From contig CAYVAS010000039.1 in NCBI GenBank assembly GCA_964449375.1, forward strand, positions 1-24,502: DNA of 24,502 bases. Reading direction: 5' to 3'. A model generated the notes under the pieces. It worked only from the letters and a program-made list of their open reading frames with translations, was not told where the DNA came from and ran no database searches. This DNA comes from JAFDWI01 sp964449375 (GTDB lineage Bacteria; Actinomycetota; Acidimicrobiia; Acidimicrobiales; Iamiaceae). This document shows, piece by piece, positions 22,259-24,502 of this stretch. The stretch's first letter is position 1. Every line of letters starts with the position of its first letter. The position numbers and the translations under genes are program-made.

Positions 22259-24474
22259 CCGCTCTATAGCAGGAGCGGTCTCCGAACCCATCAGGGTTCG
22301 GCCACATTGCGGGCCTCGCGGTAGTGGCGGGCGCGGACACTCGACCAGGTGTCTCCGAACCCATCAGGGTTCGGCCACATTGCGGGTAACGGCTCGCCCC
22401 CTCGATCAGCCCGGCGCGGTCCGAGTCTCCGAACCCATCAGGGTTCGGCCACATTGCGGGTCGATGTCCACCCCGGACGGCGACGCGAACGCCCGGCGTC
22501 TCCGAACCCATCAGGGTTCGGCCACATTGCGGGACCTCGACGCGCCGAAACGCGACCGGGGTCCGATTGTCGTCTCCGAACCCATCAGGGTTCGGCCACA
22601 TTGCGGGCTTCGTGCCCCCCCGACTTGCTCGCGGGGGGGGGGGCGGTCTCCGAACCCATCAGGGTTCGGCCACATTGCGGGGATGCGCGATTCGGCGTTG
22701 TCGGGGACATCGGAGCGGTCTCCGAACCCATCAGGGTTCGGCCACATTGCGGGGGTGCGGACCCGGAGGTCCTCGAGGGCAGCGGTGAGTGGTCTCCGAA
22801 CCCATCAGGGTTCGGCCACATTGCGGGGCGGAACCCGCCGTCCATTGAGGTGACCGAGGAGATGTCTCCGAACCCATCAGGGTTCGGCCACATTGCGGGG
22901 AGCGCGGCGATGCGCCCGGCGAGCCAAGCGTCGGTGGTCTCCGAACCCATCAGGGTTCGGCCACATTGCGGGGACCTTGAGGCGTTCACCGTGGGCGACG
23001 TGGGAGGGGGGTCTCCGAACCCATCAGGGTTCGGCCACATTGCGGGGGTGTATTTCCAGTCGTCCCAGACACTGCCGAGGAGGGTCTCCGAACCCATCAG
23101 GGTTCGGCCACATTGCGGGACGCCGAACGCGTTCGCCAAAATGCCCAGTGCGGGCACGTCTCCGAACCCATCAGGGTTCGGCCACATTGCGGGCCGGCGG
23201 TGCGCTGCCACAGGTCGAGGATGTCGAGTGGTCTCCGAACCCATCAGGGTTCGGCCACATTGCGGGATGGCTCCGCCCGCCGGGCACCACACCGCCGGAG
23301 TGCAGTCTCCGAACCCATCAGGGTTCGGCCACATTGCGGGACGTTGCCGGGGACGGCGCGGGCCGGGGATGAGCGGGACGTCTCCGAACCCATCAGGGTT
23401 CGGCCACATTGCGGGCTGACGGTGTCGCAGGGTGACGTGGCTGCGGGTGATGTCTCCGAACCCATCAGGGTTCGGCCACATTGCGGGGATGATTCGTGGT
23501 CGCCGGTGAAAGTGCTGTCGTATCGTCTCCGAACCCATCAGGGTTCGGCCACATTGCGGGCTGTCGGATGCTCGCTGACCGTGGCGGCGTGTATCGGGCG
23601 TCTCCGAACCCATCAGGGTTCGGCCACATTGCGGGCGTCTGCCCCCGTCGACTTTGGCGGAGCGTCCTCCGGGTCTCCGAACCCATCAGGGTTCGGCCAC
23701 ATTGCGGGAGTGGTGAGACGGGGGTGCCGATGTCGTCGCTGGGGGTGTCTCCGAACCCATCAGGGTTCGGCCACATTGCGGGGCGGACGTGATCGCGTCC
23801 ATCGAGGGCGCGATGGGGTCTCCGAACCCATCAGGGTTCGGCCACATTGCGGGAGGGCGCGGTGGATGACGTGATGGACGCCATCGCTGATGTCTCCGAA
23901 CCCATCAGGGTTCGGCCACATTGCGGGATCGGTACGGTCCCGGTGACGGTGCCGTGGGAAAACGGGTCTCCGAACCCATCAGGGTTCGGCCACATTGCGG
24001 GCGCCCGTGAGCGGCTCGGGTTGTGGGTGGCGCGGGGGGTCTCCGAACCCATCAGGGTTCGGCCACATTGCGGGTCGGAGGAGGTGCAGTGGGCGGACGA
24101 GGACTACCAGGTCTCCGAACCCATCAGGGTTCGGCCACATTGCGGGGCCAAGCAGGGCTTGGTCACTGCTGCGAACTGGGCGGTCTCCGAACCCATCAGG
24201 GTTCGGCCACATTGCGGGCGGTGAGCATCTGGCGGGCGCGATTCGGGTGGTTGCCGTCTCCGAACCCATCAGGGTTCGGCCACATTGCGGGGGACACTCG
24301 GACCCCCCGTCCCCGCTGCTCGCTGACCGTCTCCGAACCCATCAGGGTTCGGCCACATTGCGGGCGCGGCTGGGTGGGTGGACCCCTCCCCGTCGGTCCC
24401 GTCTCCGAACCCATCAGGGTTCGGCCACATTGCGGGCCGATCCTCTCCGAGTCGCTGGGCAGCGAGATCACCTC

Positions 24475-24502
24475 GTCTCCGAACCAATCAGGGGGCGGCC
24501 AC
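24475..24502 (+). repeat. Degenerate last visible repeat, cut by window end
   Basis: The 28 visible bases match the repeat except at repeat positions 12 (C to A, 24486), 20 (T to G, 24494) and 21 (T to G, 24495). All three changes break stem pairs. A decayed leader-distal repeat is the usual end of an array, but low-quality bases at a contig end would look the same. Confidence 0.7.

Larger units (their letters stand above)
22123..24502 (+). CRISPR. Type I-G CRISPR array, runs off the window
   Basis: The repeat is 36 nt. It starts GTCT, continues with the stem CCGAACCC, loop ATCA and stem GGGTTCGG (repeat positions 5-24), and ends CCACATTGCGGG. Repeats begin at 22123, 22278, 22351, 22425, 22498, 22572, 22646, 22718, 22792, 22864, 22937, 23011, 23084, 23158, 23231, 23305, 23380, 23452, 23525, 23600, 23673, 23747, 23818, 23892, 23966, 24039, 24111, 24183, 24256, 24329 and 24401. 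A partial repeat starts at 24475. All 31 full copies are identical. The first two are probably one physical copy split by the gap. There are 30 spacers after the gap, 35-39 nt long, all different. Crossing the array, the repeat frame has no stop codon in any forward frame, so long spurious ORFs appear. The leader side faces cas2, so the newest spacers should be on the left. Confidence 0.98.

Noticed and set aside
22026..24487. Many repetitive ORFs inside the array on both strands
   Set aside because: They are translations of a 36-nt repeat without stop codons. The protein repeats (such as SPNPSGFGHIAG) only mirror the CRISPR repeat.
1..24502. tRNA, rRNA, insertion sequences, attachment sites
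   Set aside because: I looked for tRNA-like cloverleaf ends, transposase motifs and terminal repeats and recognised none. A covariance-model scan would be needed to exclude small RNAs.

Overview
The window is a GC-rich chromosomal or contig segment from what looks like a Gram-positive actinomycete. Support comes from GTG starts, an LPATG cell-wall sorting signal, Thr/Pro-rich exported proteins and actinobacterial gene types. The ValRS resembles the archaeal-type enzyme found in some Actinomycetota, which would fit a lineage such as Acidimicrobiia, but that placement is an inference. Window position 24502 may be a contig end, because the last visible repeat there is imperfect.

Left part (1-12673), mostly housekeeping genes on the minus strand. 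It holds a partial alpha/beta hydrolase (minus), an MscS-type channel (plus), two overlapping TetR-family regulators (minus), valyl-tRNA synthetase (minus), a large exported CocE/S15-type hydrolase with an LPATG anchor (minus), a small membrane/zinc-ribbon protein (plus), a J-domain protein (minus), a short remnant-like ORF (minus) and an ABC-F ATPase (minus).

Middle part (12923-21953), one tightly coupled plus-strand operon of a type I-G (formerly I-U) CRISPR-Cas system. The order is cas7/csb1, csb2 (Cas5 plus probable Cas6 function), cas3 with the HD nuclease at its C-terminus, a 337-aa Csb3/Cas8-like protein, a cas4-cas1 fusion, and cas2. Every junction overlaps by 1 or 4 nt. Csb1, Csb2 and the Csb3-like protein should form the crRNA-guided surveillance complex, Cas3 should destroy the target, and Cas4-Cas1 with Cas2 should acquire spacers.

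Right part (21954-24502), a 169-nt leader followed by a CRISPR array of identical 36-nt repeats with an 8-bp perfect stem and 35-39-nt spacers. It has 30 distinguishable spacers and runs to the window edge. A 100-N assembly gap lies after the first repeat. It is flanked by identical 55-bp sequences, so it is probably a scaffolding artefact rather than missing spacers.

The CRISPR system belongs to a known subtype. The parts most worth attention are the small Csb3-like subunit, the leader-end inverted repeat that reaches into repeat 1, the artefactual gap, and, outside the locus, an isolated promoter/operator-like element beside the TetR pair.
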